From a virus: a stretch of DNA of 38,710 nucleotides. Every line of letters starts with the position of its first letter. Position 1 is the first letter of the stretch. Positions 28,088 to 35,956 of the stretch are shown one piece after another. The stretch is from positions 1 through 38,710 of the IMG/VR virus record IMGVR_UViG_3300032249_000960. One strand, written 5' to 3'. The position numbers and the translations under genes are program-made. The notes below the pieces were generated by a model. The model was not told where the DNA came from, did not search any database, and saw only the letters and a program-made list of their open reading frames with translations.

Positions 28088-31000
28088 CAGCGCGTGTTCG
28101 CAAGGAGGCCACCAGGCCGTTGCATCTTCACGATCTCAGCCTGCACAGCAGCGCCGATGATCCGTCCCATCTGATTGGCGCCGGGACCATTGCCCTCAAC
28201 AGCAGTTCCGCTGGCATCCACGCTGACATTCACGACCGTGCTGCCGCCACCGCTGCTGGACACACCCAGTCTGCCATCGGATCCCCGCCGCAGCGGCAGG
28301 ATCGCCTCCGGGCCCGCCTCGCCCATGAGCCCGATGCCCTTGGCGAACGGGAACAGGGTCGGTCGATTGACCACGCCGCCATAGGCGAATGGGACGATGC
28401 CGTTTTTCGCGTAGGCATTGCCCATTGCGTTTTTAGGAAACAACCCACCAAGCAGGCCGCCACCAGTGCCAGTGCCGGACATTACGCCAAACAACAAAAG
28501 ATTTACCGCTACATCTAGCAGCCTGTTCGCAATAGAGCTAAGCAGGTCAGAGGCAACCTGCTGCAACGTCTTTGTTCCGTCGATCGCCCCCTGAATCGCA
28601 CTTACGACTCCGTCCTTGATCGAAGTGCCAATGTCAGAATAGAGCTGCTTCATATCTTTTGCGGCCTGTGTTTGCTGCACAACAGCGTCTTTCTGTGCGG
28701 CAAGAAGTTCTAATTGACCCCGCAATACGGGGTCGAGAGTGTCCCAATCGCCTAAGTATTTTTCTTTGAGCTGATCAAGAGTGCTCAATTCTTGCCCCAT
28801 GCGCTGCAGATCTCGTATTTGCTTTTCCAGATCAGCGACTTCTCCTCCTGCGATTTGGCGACTAGCAATCTGACGCACATCGAGGGCGCCAAGGCCTTCA
28901 AATGCAGCCTGGCCAGCGACGCCGCCAATCTGCAGGGCCCGAGCACGACGCTTTGCAATGTCCTCGGTGATCTCGCGAGAAGCACGCTGAAGAGGAGTCT
29001 CGGTCGGACCAGCAACGCCGCCAGGGCTTGTGACCTCACTCAACAACGAGGCCGCCTCCTCCCTAAGCTTTTTGACTGTTTTATCGAATTCTTGGCGAAC
29101 AGTTTGCCCTTCAAGCTTGATAGCTTTTTGCTGTTCATCGTAAACTTTTTTGCTTACTTCTCCAAATTTCAAGCGCAAGTCAAGCTGGGCCTGCTCATTG
29201 CGAAGAATCTGTTCTGCGGTGAGAAAAGCAGCGGCAGCTTTCGCTGTTTCTGTTTCTGCCAATGATTCACTTAGGCGACCTTGCTTTGCCAGAACTTCAT
29301 TTTGAGCATTTAACTGACCAAGCAATTCATTGAACAAGTCTTTTCTTTCACGCGCAGCAGCTTTGTCATCGCGACCGCCAGCGCCGGCGCCTTGGCGGAA
29401 GTTTGTCCTGCCGCCAGAAAGGTCAAGCGCTGGTATCTCGGGCATCATGGCGCCAAGGCCGCTAAATGCCTGATCAATGGCGCCAGTAATTCCTGATGAA
29501 ATTCCTTTTACGATTTTACCCTGATTAAAGGCCGCATCAATTCCAACGCCCAAGCCCGCGACCAATGCTGCAATTGCGCCTGGTTTGCTCGCCAAGAAGC
29601 CAGCCGCGCCTGCAAGCAAATTGGCGGCAGTAAGACCCTTTAAGGCCTTAATAAGTGCTCCTGTAACAGTAATAGCAGCTCTCGCGCCAGTAATGAACGC
29701 TCCGAACACTTGCAATCCGGCAAACACAACCAGCGAGCCCACGAGCCCATCCACGACCCCTTTAAGAATTCCGCCTTGCTGATAGGCCTTGCGGAAACCG
29801 TCCACCAACGAAGGAAGCGCCCTAGCGATTGCGGTAAGAGCAGGTGTTATTGATACCAGGAAACCGGTAAACACTTCTTGCAACTGTGCCCCCAATGGCT
29901 GCAGCGCCTTGCCAACATTCAACCTCATATTGTTAAATGCAACATTCAATCGAGCGCCTGCATCTTCTGAAGATTTTGCAATTTTTAATGCAGTCTGACC
30001 GTACCTGCCTCCAGCCAGCTCTAAAAATTTCATCAAATCATTCAGGCCAACCTGCCCTTGCTCCAGTGCTTTTTGCAATTCGGGGCCGGTTCTTCCGGTT
30101 GCTTGCGCAAACAGCGTAAACGTGCCAGGCAATCTTTCAGCAATTTGATTTAGTTCTTCAGCGCTAACCTTGCCTTTTGAGAATACCTGCGTCAAGGCCA
30201 GCAGTGCGCCATCAACTTGCTCAGCACCGCCACCCGTAGCCTTAATCGCTTCGGTCATGGACCTAAAGGCGAAAATGGAGTCGTTCACATTGCCGCCGGC
30301 ACCCAGCACAGCAGCACTCAAGCGTGTCAATCCTCTTGTGGCTTCTGTTTGTGGCACATTCAAATCTTTTGTGACCGCCGCCGCCGCCGCGATCGCCCTG
30401 TTGTAATCATTTTGATTGCCAACAATTCCGCGCAAGGCAATTTGCAGCTTTCCGATCTGGGCTGCATAATCAGCCGTGCCAGCAATCTGCTGCCGGAACA
30501 TTCCAAGCTGGGCGCCAGCAGCAGAACCAGCGAATGCGCCACCAACAATTCCCAGGCCTGGTATCGAAGCACCAAGAGCAGCACCTCCCAAGCCGCCCAG
30601 GAAGCCCTCAGGGCCGCCGAAGATGCCACCAGAGATCACAGCGCCAGCGGTTTGCACGGCTTGGCCTGGTGTGATACGACCACGACGGCGGCGTTCTCGA
30701 GCATCAAGCTGACGGTCAAAAGCGGCAAGCTCATCATCAAAGGACTTTTGCCTAACACGACCCTCAAGATCCAGACCTTCAAGCAGCTTTTCAATATGCA
30801 AATCATCGTATCTAGACTGTATTTCGGCTCGTTGAACGCGAGCGTTTTCGTAAATCTTATTTACATCATTCAACGATCTTTCAATTGCCTCTTCCGCCCT
30901 ACGAGCAGCCTCAGGGAAGGGCTCTGGACCGATCGGCCGTGCGTATGCCTGCTCTTGAACGCGAATGCGATCTGGCGTGCGAGCGCCACGGGCGATCATT

Positions 31001-32058
31001 GCACCGGTGGCAGGATCTCGGAAGCCGCCAACACCAGGTGCCATCGGGCCCTGAGTGCGGTAGTACTCCTGGATCGTTTCCAGCTTTGCAGCTCGACGCT
31101 CTGCCCCGGCCTGGGCAATGTTCAGACGGTTGAACGCTTCGGCGGCCCCAAGCAACTCAGTGCGCAGTTCCCGTTGAACTGCTGCCATTCGCATCGAAAC
31201 ATGGGTGTAATCCGCACTTCCTCTTTCAACATTGTTCAATTGCGCGGACAGTTCAGATAACTGCTGTTCGAGCGCTGCAGTTGTATTAGGCAGATCAGGC
31301 AGCCTTGATGGATCTGCATAGCCAGCAGTGAATTCGCGGCTTTGATATGCGCGAAAGCCTGCGATAACATTTGCTCGACCGGTTCTTCCGGCTTGCGTCA
31401 TAGACAGAAGCTGGATTCTTTCCAGCGTCTGTAGATACTGCTCTGAGTCAAAACGCAATTCCGCCATGCCACGGCGAAGAATCGAGATTTGGCTTGCAAG
31501 ACGCTCCGGTGTCGCACCAAAGCCGGCCGTCAGGGCGCGACTGAATTGCTGGGCCTCGGTAGTGAGGCCGGTCAAGCGGGTGCGAGCAGTCTCGATGTCT
31601 CGGCCGAGCTGAGCGAACGCGGACGACCCAGGCCTAGTCTGCTGCTGAAGGGCACCAAATGCCTGAATCTGACGACGCAATGCATCTGCATTGCGCTCCG
31701 ACGCAGACGTGGAGGCAAGAACGGCTTGCCGCTGCTGATCAATGGCGGCGGTAGTGCCGCGCATTTCAGTTTCAAGCCTATTTATGTCGTCGTTAAGCCT
31801 TCTATATGTCGCGCTATTGATGTCAGCCTGCGTCTTGAGGCCGCGCAATGCTTCAAGCTGACCTTTGATTAACTGTTCGCTGCGAGCCGAAGCATCGCTA
31901 TATTCATTGATGCTTCGACGAACACGTTCGATAGCCGAAGTAGTAGGCCCATCAAGAGTCTTCTGCAGATCCTTGAAGGCGCTGCTGACCTTGTCGAGGC
32001 CCTGCAGACCTTCAATGCCAAGGCGGACCAGGATGTCGGTGATCTGCCTAGGCGCCAT
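28087..32058 (-). CDS. tail tape measure protein
   Basis: 1323 residues, the longest gene, in the position of lambda H. The N-terminal third is coiled-coil (LQKTLDGPTTSAIERVRRSI, TRLTGLTTEAQQFSRALTAG). A middle region (about 470-560 and 740-850) is Gly/Ala-rich and hydrophobic, probably membrane-inserting during DNA delivery, and flanks a tape-measure core (GAEQVDGALLALTQVFSKGK, VSAEELNQIAERLPGTF). The C-terminus has IVPFAYGGVVNRPTLFPFAK and EAGPEAILPLRRG, the usual end of this family. It sets tail length. Its ATG overlaps the end of the GT frame by 11 bases. Confidence 0.92.
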   Translation of the reverse strand: MAPRQITDILVRLGIEGLQGLDKVSSAFKDLQKTLDGPTTSAIERVRRSINEYSDASARSEQLIKGQLEALRGLKTQADINSATYRRLNDDINRLETEMRGTTAAIDQQRQAVLASTSASERNADALRRQIQAFGALQQQTRPGSSAFAQLGRDIETARTRLTGLTTEAQQFSRALTAGFGATPERLASQISILRRGMAELRFDSEQYLQTLERIQLLSMTQAGRTGRANVIAGFRAYQSREFTAGYADPSRLPDLPNTTAALEQQLSELSAQLNNVERGSADYTHVSMRMAAVQRELRTELLGAAEAFNRLNIAQAGAERRAAKLETIQEYYRTQGPMAPGVGGFRDPATGAMIARGARTPDRIRVQEQAYARPIGPEPFPEAARRAEEAIERSLNDVNKIYENARVQRAEIQSRYDDLHIEKLLEGLDLEGRVRQKSFDDELAAFDRQLDARERRRRGRITPGQAVQTAGAVISGGIFGGPEGFLGGLGGAALGASIPGLGIVGGAFAGSAAGAQLGMFRQQIAGTADYAAQIGKLQIALRGIVGNQNDYNRAIAAAAAVTKDLNVPQTEATRGLTRLSAAVLGAGGNVNDSIFAFRSMTEAIKATGGGAEQVDGALLALTQVFSKGKVSAEELNQIAERLPGTFTLFAQATGRTGPELQKALEQGQVGLNDLMKFLELAGGRYGQTALKIAKSSEDAGARLNVAFNNMRLNVGKALQPLGAQLQEVFTGFLVSITPALTAIARALPSLVDGFRKAYQQGGILKGVVDGLVGSLVVFAGLQVFGAFITGARAAITVTGALIKALKGLTAANLLAGAAGFLASKPGAIAALVAGLGVGIDAAFNQGKIVKGISSGITGAIDQAFSGLGAMMPEIPALDLSGGRTNFRQGAGAGGRDDKAAARERKDLFNELLGQLNAQNEVLAKQGRLSESLAETETAKAAAAFLTAEQILRNEQAQLDLRLKFGEVSKKVYDEQQKAIKLEGQTVRQEFDKTVKKLREEAASLLSEVTSPGGVAGPTETPLQRASREITEDIAKRRARALQIGGVAGQAAFEGLGALDVRQIASRQIAGGEVADLEKQIRDLQRMGQELSTLDQLKEKYLGDWDTLDPVLRGQLELLAAQKDAVVQQTQAAKDMKQLYSDIGTSIKDGVVSAIQGAIDGTKTLQQVASDLLSSIANRLLDVAVNLLLFGVMSGTGTGGGLLGGLFPKNAMGNAYAKNGIVPFAYGGVVNRPTLFPFAKGIGLMGEAGPEAILPLRRGSDGRLGVSSSGGGSTVVNVSVDASGTAVEGNGPGANQMGRIIGAAVQAEIVKMQRPGGLLANTR

Positions 32059-32404
32059 CCTTGTTCTCCTTGGCGAGCTCGGTGAGAGCGGCTGCTTCCA
32101 TTACCCGCAGCCCCTCCATCATCTCGAGGCGATCATCCACCGAGTATAGATCCAACAAACCGCCTGGCATCAGAAGCACCTCGTATTTCAGCCCGAGATA
32201 GCCTGCCATTGTGGTATTCCATTGTGTTTGCATTCGCAAAAACATCATAACAATATCCCAGTTCTCGTCCCACACTTCAAATTGTTCTTCCTCGTACTCC
32301 TCCGGCTCAGCAGGGAGAACAATGCCAAATGCGGCAGCATCCTCCCCGCTTTTATCTTCTACACGCTTGCCGCCTTTCGTCCAAAAAATGGCGGCCTCTT
32401 TTAG
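32048..32404 (-). CDS. tail assembly chaperone T part, made by -1 frameshift (GT)
   Basis: 118 residues read in the -1 frame after the slippery site at 32410-32404: LKEAAIFWTKGGKRVEDKSG, EDAAAFGIVLPAEPEEYEEE, QFEVWDENWDIVMMFLRMQT, ending TELAKENKDGA. There is no good independent start at the beginning of the frame. A GTG at 32275 is inside it. In lambda the GT fusion binds the tape measure protein and recruits tail tube subunits. Fusion length would be 226 residues. It overlaps the tape measure start. Confidence 0.78.
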   Translation of the reverse strand, partial: LKEAAIFWTKGGKRVEDKSGEDAAAFGIVLPAEPEEYEEEQFEVWDENWDIVMMFLRMQTQWNTTMAGYLGLKYEVLLMPGGLLDLYSVDDRLEMMEGLRVMEAAALTELAKENKDGA

Positions 32405-32727
32405 TTTCCCGCTTTTGCTCCATCAAAAGTTTCGGTATATGCTTTGAGCACACCCCGAATCCAATAAGGATCGTCAGAGAATTCTTTCAGCGCTTCCATC
32501 GAGAACGGCACTTCCTTGCCGTCTTCGTCGGTGATTCCGTCCCATCCAAGCACTACAGACTTGAGGAGCTGCAGGTCGCCCTTTTCGGACAGCTTGCTGA
32601 ACTCGCTGCGTCCAAGGCGCTTAAATACAACGTCGAACGTACTGGAATCGAAGGTGCCCCCGTCGCTGGGCTCTTCGACGGTAACGGGCCATTTGAAAGT
32701 CTTGACCTTTTTGCGGACAAACGCCAT
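32401..32727 (-). CDS. tail assembly chaperone (lambda G-like)
   Basis: 108 residues from ATG 32727 (a TTG at 32751 is less likely). AFVRKKVKTFKWPVTVEEPS, FKRLGRSEFSKLSEKGDLQL, EVPFSMEALKEFSDDPYWIR, GVLKAYTETFDGAKAGN. The layout and position between major tail protein and tape measure identify the G-type chaperone. Its last three codons before TAA form G GGA AAC. It follows a terminator at 32764-32793. Confidence 0.82.
   Translation of the reverse strand: MAFVRKKVKTFKWPVTVEEPSDGGTFDSSTFDVVFKRLGRSEFSKLSEKGDLQLLKSVVLGWDGITDEDGKEVPFSMEALKEFSDDPYWIRGVLKAYTETFDGAKAGN
32404..32410 (-). promoter_or_regulatory. programmed -1 frameshift slippery site G GGA AAC
   Basis: On the minus strand the heptamer G GGA AAC lies immediately before TAA (32403-32401) in the zero frame, following X XXY YYZ. 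Lambda uses G GGA AAG at the same spot. After a one-base slip the next codon is CTA at 32404 and the frame is open to 32048. Confidence 0.85.
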
Positions 32728-32763
32728 TGATTGGAAGGCACTGCTCACCAATCATACACGCAA

Positions 32764-32793
32764 TAAAAAAGGGGCGACCATGGCGCCGCCCCT
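32764..32793 (-). terminator. terminator after the major tail protein gene
   Basis: Minus strand: AGGGGCG (32793-32787), ten-base loop, CGCCCCT (32776-32770), then a run of T. A 7-bp GC-rich stem with U-tract in the 89-base gap between the major tail protein and chaperone G. It should lower expression of the tape measure and tip genes relative to the tube protein, as the virion needs. Confidence 0.8.
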
Positions 32794-32816
32794 CTTGAAT
32801 TGGCCTGCCTGCCGAA

Positions 32817-33752
32817 TCAAGTATAAACAATGCTGAATTCGTCATTACCGCTTGTGCTAGGCACAGCAGTGTAAGGAATGTTCAGCATGTGAATGCCGTC
32901 CTGATCGCTGTAGGACACGTCGCCAATATCGATCTTAGTGGAGGCGAAATCGACGATGTTGCCAGCGGTCTGACCGTGCTGGAACAGCAGGTTGCCCAGG
33001 CTGCCATCGCTCAGAGCAGCAGTGAAGTAGTTCTTGGTGGCCATGGTGACGGCCTCGAGAACCACGGTGCCAGTGGCGGCGCGATCGGTCAGAAGCACCT
33101 CTTTGGTGCAGCCGACGAGCTCGCGATACACCAGGGTGTTGCCCATGTCGAACGTTACAGACTGCAAACAGCCGGCATAGGACAGCAATTGGAAGTCTGT
33201 GGTGTTTCCGTTCTTGAACACCAGAGGAGTGGCCTGGTTGGCATAGGTCACGGCCGGCAGAGCGGTGTCTGTCGGTGTGTTGTAAATGCCAGTGAAGGTG
33301 AAATCGATCGTTGGAATCTGGCCAACGGTCCCGTTAATGGTGAAAGTTCCACGAGCACCGGTAACCTTATGCAGGACACCATCAATGTTGTAATAGATGG
33401 TGCAGCTGCTAAAGGAAGAGCTCACTGGGGCGTAGGTGACGCTTGTGGTGGCGACGATCGTTTCGCTCAGGCCGCAAGCCTTCAGGGCCTTGCCATAGCG
33501 AGGAGCGGTGCCAGCGGTGCCGGACCCGGCCAATTCCACACTGAAGGTGCATTCCACCCGAGTGTTGGCCAGAAGCTGCTCTGATGCGCCCATGTAAGGG
33601 CGAATCAGATCGCGGCTGACAACGTCACTCTGCAGAGGAGTGATGTTCAGATCCCTCACCAGCACCGCGTCGGCGCCGTCTGGAGTCGGATCCGTCCCGT
33701 AGGTCGATTCCGTCTCCAGCAGAATCAGACGCTTGCGAGTCAGAAGGGCCAT
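32817..33752 (-). CDS. major tail tube protein
   Basis: 311 residues. LLTRKRLILLETESTYGTDP then many beta-strands (TVECTFSVELAGSGTAGTAP-like region at about 62-80, TFTINGTVGQIPTIDFTFTG, GNTTDFQLLSYAGCL). The opening KRLILL-x-ETxYGTDPTP is a recurring start of siphovirus tube proteins. Position before a strong terminator and chaperone genes supports this. It forms the stacked hexameric tail tube. The first 128 bases overlap the tail of the small gene at 33625-33864. Confidence 0.87.
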   Translation of the reverse strand: MALLTRKRLILLETESTYGTDPTPDGADAVLVRDLNITPLQSDVVSRDLIRPYMGASEQLLANTRVECTFSVELAGSGTAGTAPRYGKALKACGLSETIVATTSVTYAPVSSSFSSCTIYYNIDGVLHKVTGARGTFTINGTVGQIPTIDFTFTGIYNTPTDTALPAVTYANQATPLVFKNGNTTDFQLLSYAGCLQSVTFDMGNTLVYRELVGCTKEVLLTDRAATGTVVLEAVTMATKNYFTAALSDGSLGNLLFQHGQTAGNIVDFASTKIDIGDVSYSDQDGIHMLNIPYTAVPSTSGNDEFSIVYT

Positions 33753-33864
33753 TGGAAATTACCTCTTGGGTTTCAGGGGGAGCGGTCCGTTCAACAAGGA
33801 CGCGGACGCCAGTTTCGGGATCAAGGATGTAGGAGCCACCCTGCCCATGGAACTCATCAATCAT
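33625..33864 (-). CDS. small protein between tail terminator and tube genes
   Basis: 79 codons from ATG 33864, with GAGG eight bases upstream. The N-terminus MIDEFHGQGGSYILDPETGV, RVLVERTAPPETQEV reads like a known type of short structural-region phage protein (GGSYxLDPxTGxRxLVERT). The remainder overlaps the tube gene by 128 bases and is Asp/Ser/Arg-rich, probably not under selection as protein. Function unknown. An upstream in-frame extension to 33993 overlaps the previous gene and lacks a start signal. Confidence 0.55.
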   Translation of the reverse strand: MIDEFHGQGGSYILDPETGVRVLVERTAPPETQEVISNGPSDSQASDSAGDGIDLRDGSDSRRRRRGAGEGSEHHSSAE

Positions 33865-33874
33865 GGTAGTCGCC

Positions 33875-34300
33875 TCAGGTTGAAAGATCGCCCACTGAAG
33901 TGCGGTAGCGAACAATGTAAATAGAAAAGATAACACCAACCGGTTGGTCGGCATCTTGCATTGTAAATTCTGTTTCCCCTGGCTGAACATCAATTGCTAA
34001 TCCACCAAGAGTGAGATCGGCCATAATCGCACTGTGTGCGGCGTTGATCACCGGATCTGCAAGTTGATCTGGGATCTCTCCACGAACAATTACAGCAACC
34101 CTTACCTGCATCGAGTGATCCAGGGTCGGCAGGCATGTGTTCTGCTCTACGTCATTCCGCACTGGCTCCACAATGACGGCCGGAGACTCGCCCCGGGCCA
34201 GCGGCGTGACCCTGCTGCGATACACGGTGGCGTCCAGCGTGGCCGAACCGGTCAGAGCGGTCTTGATGGCTTCGAGAATCAGCTCACGTTTTGTAGCCAT
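33875..34300 (-). CDS. tail terminator-like / minor tail protein U-like
   Basis: 141 residues. MATKRELILEAIKTALTGSA, VYRSRVTPLARGESPAVIVE, PVRNDVEQNT, LDHSMQVRVAVIVRGE, FTMQDADQPVGVIFSIYIVR, YRTSVGDLS. An N-terminal helix followed by a beta-sheet, with R-x-x-PLARGE-x-PAVxVEP and a final Y-x-V-x-YRT-x-x-xD-xS, is the layout of U/gp-like tail terminators. Caps the tail tube before joining the head. One-base overlap with the upstream gene. Confidence 0.75.
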   Translation of the reverse strand: MATKRELILEAIKTALTGSATLDATVYRSRVTPLARGESPAVIVEPVRNDVEQNTCLPTLDHSMQVRVAVIVRGEIPDQLADPVINAAHSAIMADLTLGGLAIDVQPGETEFTMQDADQPVGVIFSIYIVRYRTSVGDLST

Positions 34301-34917
34301 TACAGAATCTCGCTGGCCAGTAGGCGCCCACGAAGAAATTCAATGTCAACATCGCTGCTAAGATTCGCAACAAATAGAGACACTTCATCGTTGTTAGCCA
34401 TTTGAATCATCCAGCTAGTAACGAGCTTTGCCTGCTCATTGTTACCACCAGTGTTTGCCTGACATTCAGTCTGATCAATTGCAACACCATTCAAGGCCAG
34501 CTTCACGCCGAGATTTTTATTGTTTCCGCTAACAGTTCTGGCATCCATGCTTGCATAAAATCGAAATACTTTCGTACTTCCGCTAGTATTTTTTAACGCA
34601 AATGTATTCGTGGTGCCAAGGGTCATGCCCTGTGCTGTACTTGAATCAAGCGTTGCGGTCAAGCCAGTGGTAACATAAGTGCTCTGAGTCGCAATAGCAA
34701 TAGTGCCAGTAGTAGTTTTGCTGCATTGACCGCGAACCATTGTCGCTGTGCTGGCCGGGTAATAGCTCAGAGAGGACCATGCGCTCGAGCCATTACCAGC
34801 CTTAAATTTACGAGTATCAGTTTCGAGTCCAATCTCACCATTAAGAAGTACAGGATTCGCAGCAGTCCAGTTCGCAGCCGTGTCGCGACGCAAGCGAATT
34901 CGAGCAACGCTACTCAT
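34300..34917 (-). CDS. virion protein with fibre-type N-terminal domain
   Basis: 205 residues. The start RIRLRRDTAANWTAANPVLL then NGEIGLETDTRKFKAGNGSS is the fibre/hyaluronidase-type attachment motif (RRGTxxxWxxxNPVLxxGExGxExDTxxxKxGDG) found in phage fibres and the Bordetella phage tropism protein Mtd. The C-terminal part (70-205) is a separate beta-rich domain (ALKNTSGSTKVFRFYASMDA, KLALNGVAID). Its site between connector and tail terminator genes is unusual for a fibre; it may be a head or neck decoration or appendage. Confidence 0.7.
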   Translation of the reverse strand: MSSVARIRLRRDTAANWTAANPVLLNGEIGLETDTRKFKAGNGSSAWSSLSYYPASTATMVRGQCSKTTTGTIAIATQSTYVTTGLTATLDSSTAQGMTLGTTNTFALKNTSGSTKVFRFYASMDARTVSGNNKNLGVKLALNGVAIDQTECQANTGGNNEQAKLVTSWMIQMANNDEVSLFVANLSSDVDIEFLRGRLLASEIL

Positions 34918-35348
34918 GCTCCACCACCATCAAGGACATTGCCATCAATGTAATCGGTAGTGGCCGATCCACCATCAAGCTCTGGATCAAGCTGCTCAAT
35001 ACCTAAATCATCGATTTGTGCATCGACGCCATTGCCATCAATAGGGGTAGTTGAAACTGATGTTGGCACGTCCACGTCTCTTTGAAGACTTATTTGCACG
35101 AATACTCCATCGTGAACCAATTGCGTAGCGCGAACCGTATACGGAACGCCATTAACGCTTACTTGTGACCCATAAAGCAAATGCCCGAACTCGGACGCCG
35201 CACAAGTCAGCGTATAATCAGTCGTAATAATTTGATTATCAATAATCATTTCGCTCGGCATATCGAAGATACCGAGGCCAGAAATGGCGCCACTGACAAC
35301 AGTGACGCCAAAATCTGCCATATAAATAGCAGGATCGTCTACGATCAC
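34914..35348 (-). CDS. head-tail joining / connector protein
   Basis: 144 residues from a GTG overlapping the previous TGA; an internal ATG at 35318 (MADFGVTVV) is possible. ADFGVTVVSGAISGLGIFDM, LTCAASEFGHLLYGSQVSVN, VNGVPYTVRATQLVHDGVFV, QISLQRDVD. Similar to head-completion proteins of the gpFII/head-closure type (small beta-barrel with YTVR...DG-x-F-x-x-I-x-L). The acidic tail after residue 95 is disordered. Confidence 0.65.
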   Translation of the reverse strand: MIVDDPAIYMADFGVTVVSGAISGLGIFDMPSEMIIDNQIITTDYTLTCAASEFGHLLYGSQVSVNGVPYTVRATQLVHDGVFVQISLQRDVDVPTSVSTTPIDGNGVDAQIDDLGIEQLDPELDGGSATTDYIDGNVLDGGGA

Positions 35349-35725
35349 TGATACTTCTTGACGCCGAAACCGGTAACCGAAATGATCGAGCTAGCGGTGC
35401 CAGTCTCGGTGTGGATGTTCACGCGCACATAGCGCTTCACATCGTCTTTCGAGATGGTCACATGGCCGAGGTATGCCGCGTTGGCAATGTCGGTAAAAGC
35501 ACCGCCGGTGATGGCTTCGTAGCCACTACCACTCGCGTCGCTGTGCTCCAGGCGCACCGAGAAGCCAGCAGAAGCGCCAGCAGCCGTTGCATGCATCACG
35601 AACAAGACGTCGCCGTCGTAGCCCATCAGGTCGACACCGCTGCCAGTGCCAACACCGGTGACGGTTGCGGGGGCATAAGCGCTGAAGTGCTGCAGCGCTT
35701 CAAAATTGCGTTGGCTCAGAGCCAT
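35345..35725 (-). CDS. putative head decoration or minor head protein
   Basis: 126 residues. The N-terminal helix MALSQRNFEALQHFSAYAPA leads to beta-rich repeats: GYDGDVLFVMHATAAGASAG, FSVRLEHSDASGSGYEAITG, DVKRYVRVNIHTETG and SVTGFGVKKYQ. Proteins with GxVLFV..., HSD... and KRYVRV are commonly found just after the major capsid gene in this phage group; role as decoration or joining protein is inference. Confidence 0.6.
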   Translation of the reverse strand: MALSQRNFEALQHFSAYAPATVTGVGTGSGVDLMGYDGDVLFVMHATAAGASAGFSVRLEHSDASGSGYEAITGGAFTDIANAAYLGHVTISKDDVKRYVRVNIHTETGTASSIISVTGFGVKKYQ

Positions 35726-35728
35726 GGA

Positions 35729-35956
35729 TCAGTCCTCCTGGGAAAGTGGTTTGATGGTGCGACGCACAGCAGGCTTCTTCACCTCTGGTGCGGGCATGGG
35801 GCAAACAGGCTCTGGAGGCGCAGGTGCCTCGCAGCGCACAGCTCGACTGAGGCCAACCAAGAGCTGGCCTTCACTCTCGGAGAGGTCGAGCACCTCACCG
35901 GTTGCCCGGGAGGTGCCGCGAACCATCACGTCAGTGGTCAGCTTGAACCAGCTCAT
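35729..35956 (-). CDS. small head-region protein
   Basis: 75 residues. MSWFKLTTDVMVRGTSRATG, EVLDLSESEGQLLVGLSRAV, then a Pro/Lys-rich end (PAPPEPVCPMPAPEVKKP). The first half (VMVRGTxxxxGEVLDLxExEGxLLVGLxRA) matches a small domain that often follows major capsid genes; role unknown. One-base overlap with the capsid gene. Confidence 0.6.
   Translation of the reverse strand: MSWFKLTTDVMVRGTSRATGEVLDLSESEGQLLVGLSRAVRCEAPAPPEPVCPMPAPEVKKPAVRRTIKPLSQED

Noticed and set aside
30217-31260. 347-residue rightward ORF opposite the tape measure gene
   Set aside because: Antisense shadow without motif or ribosome site; the tape measure frame is continuous.
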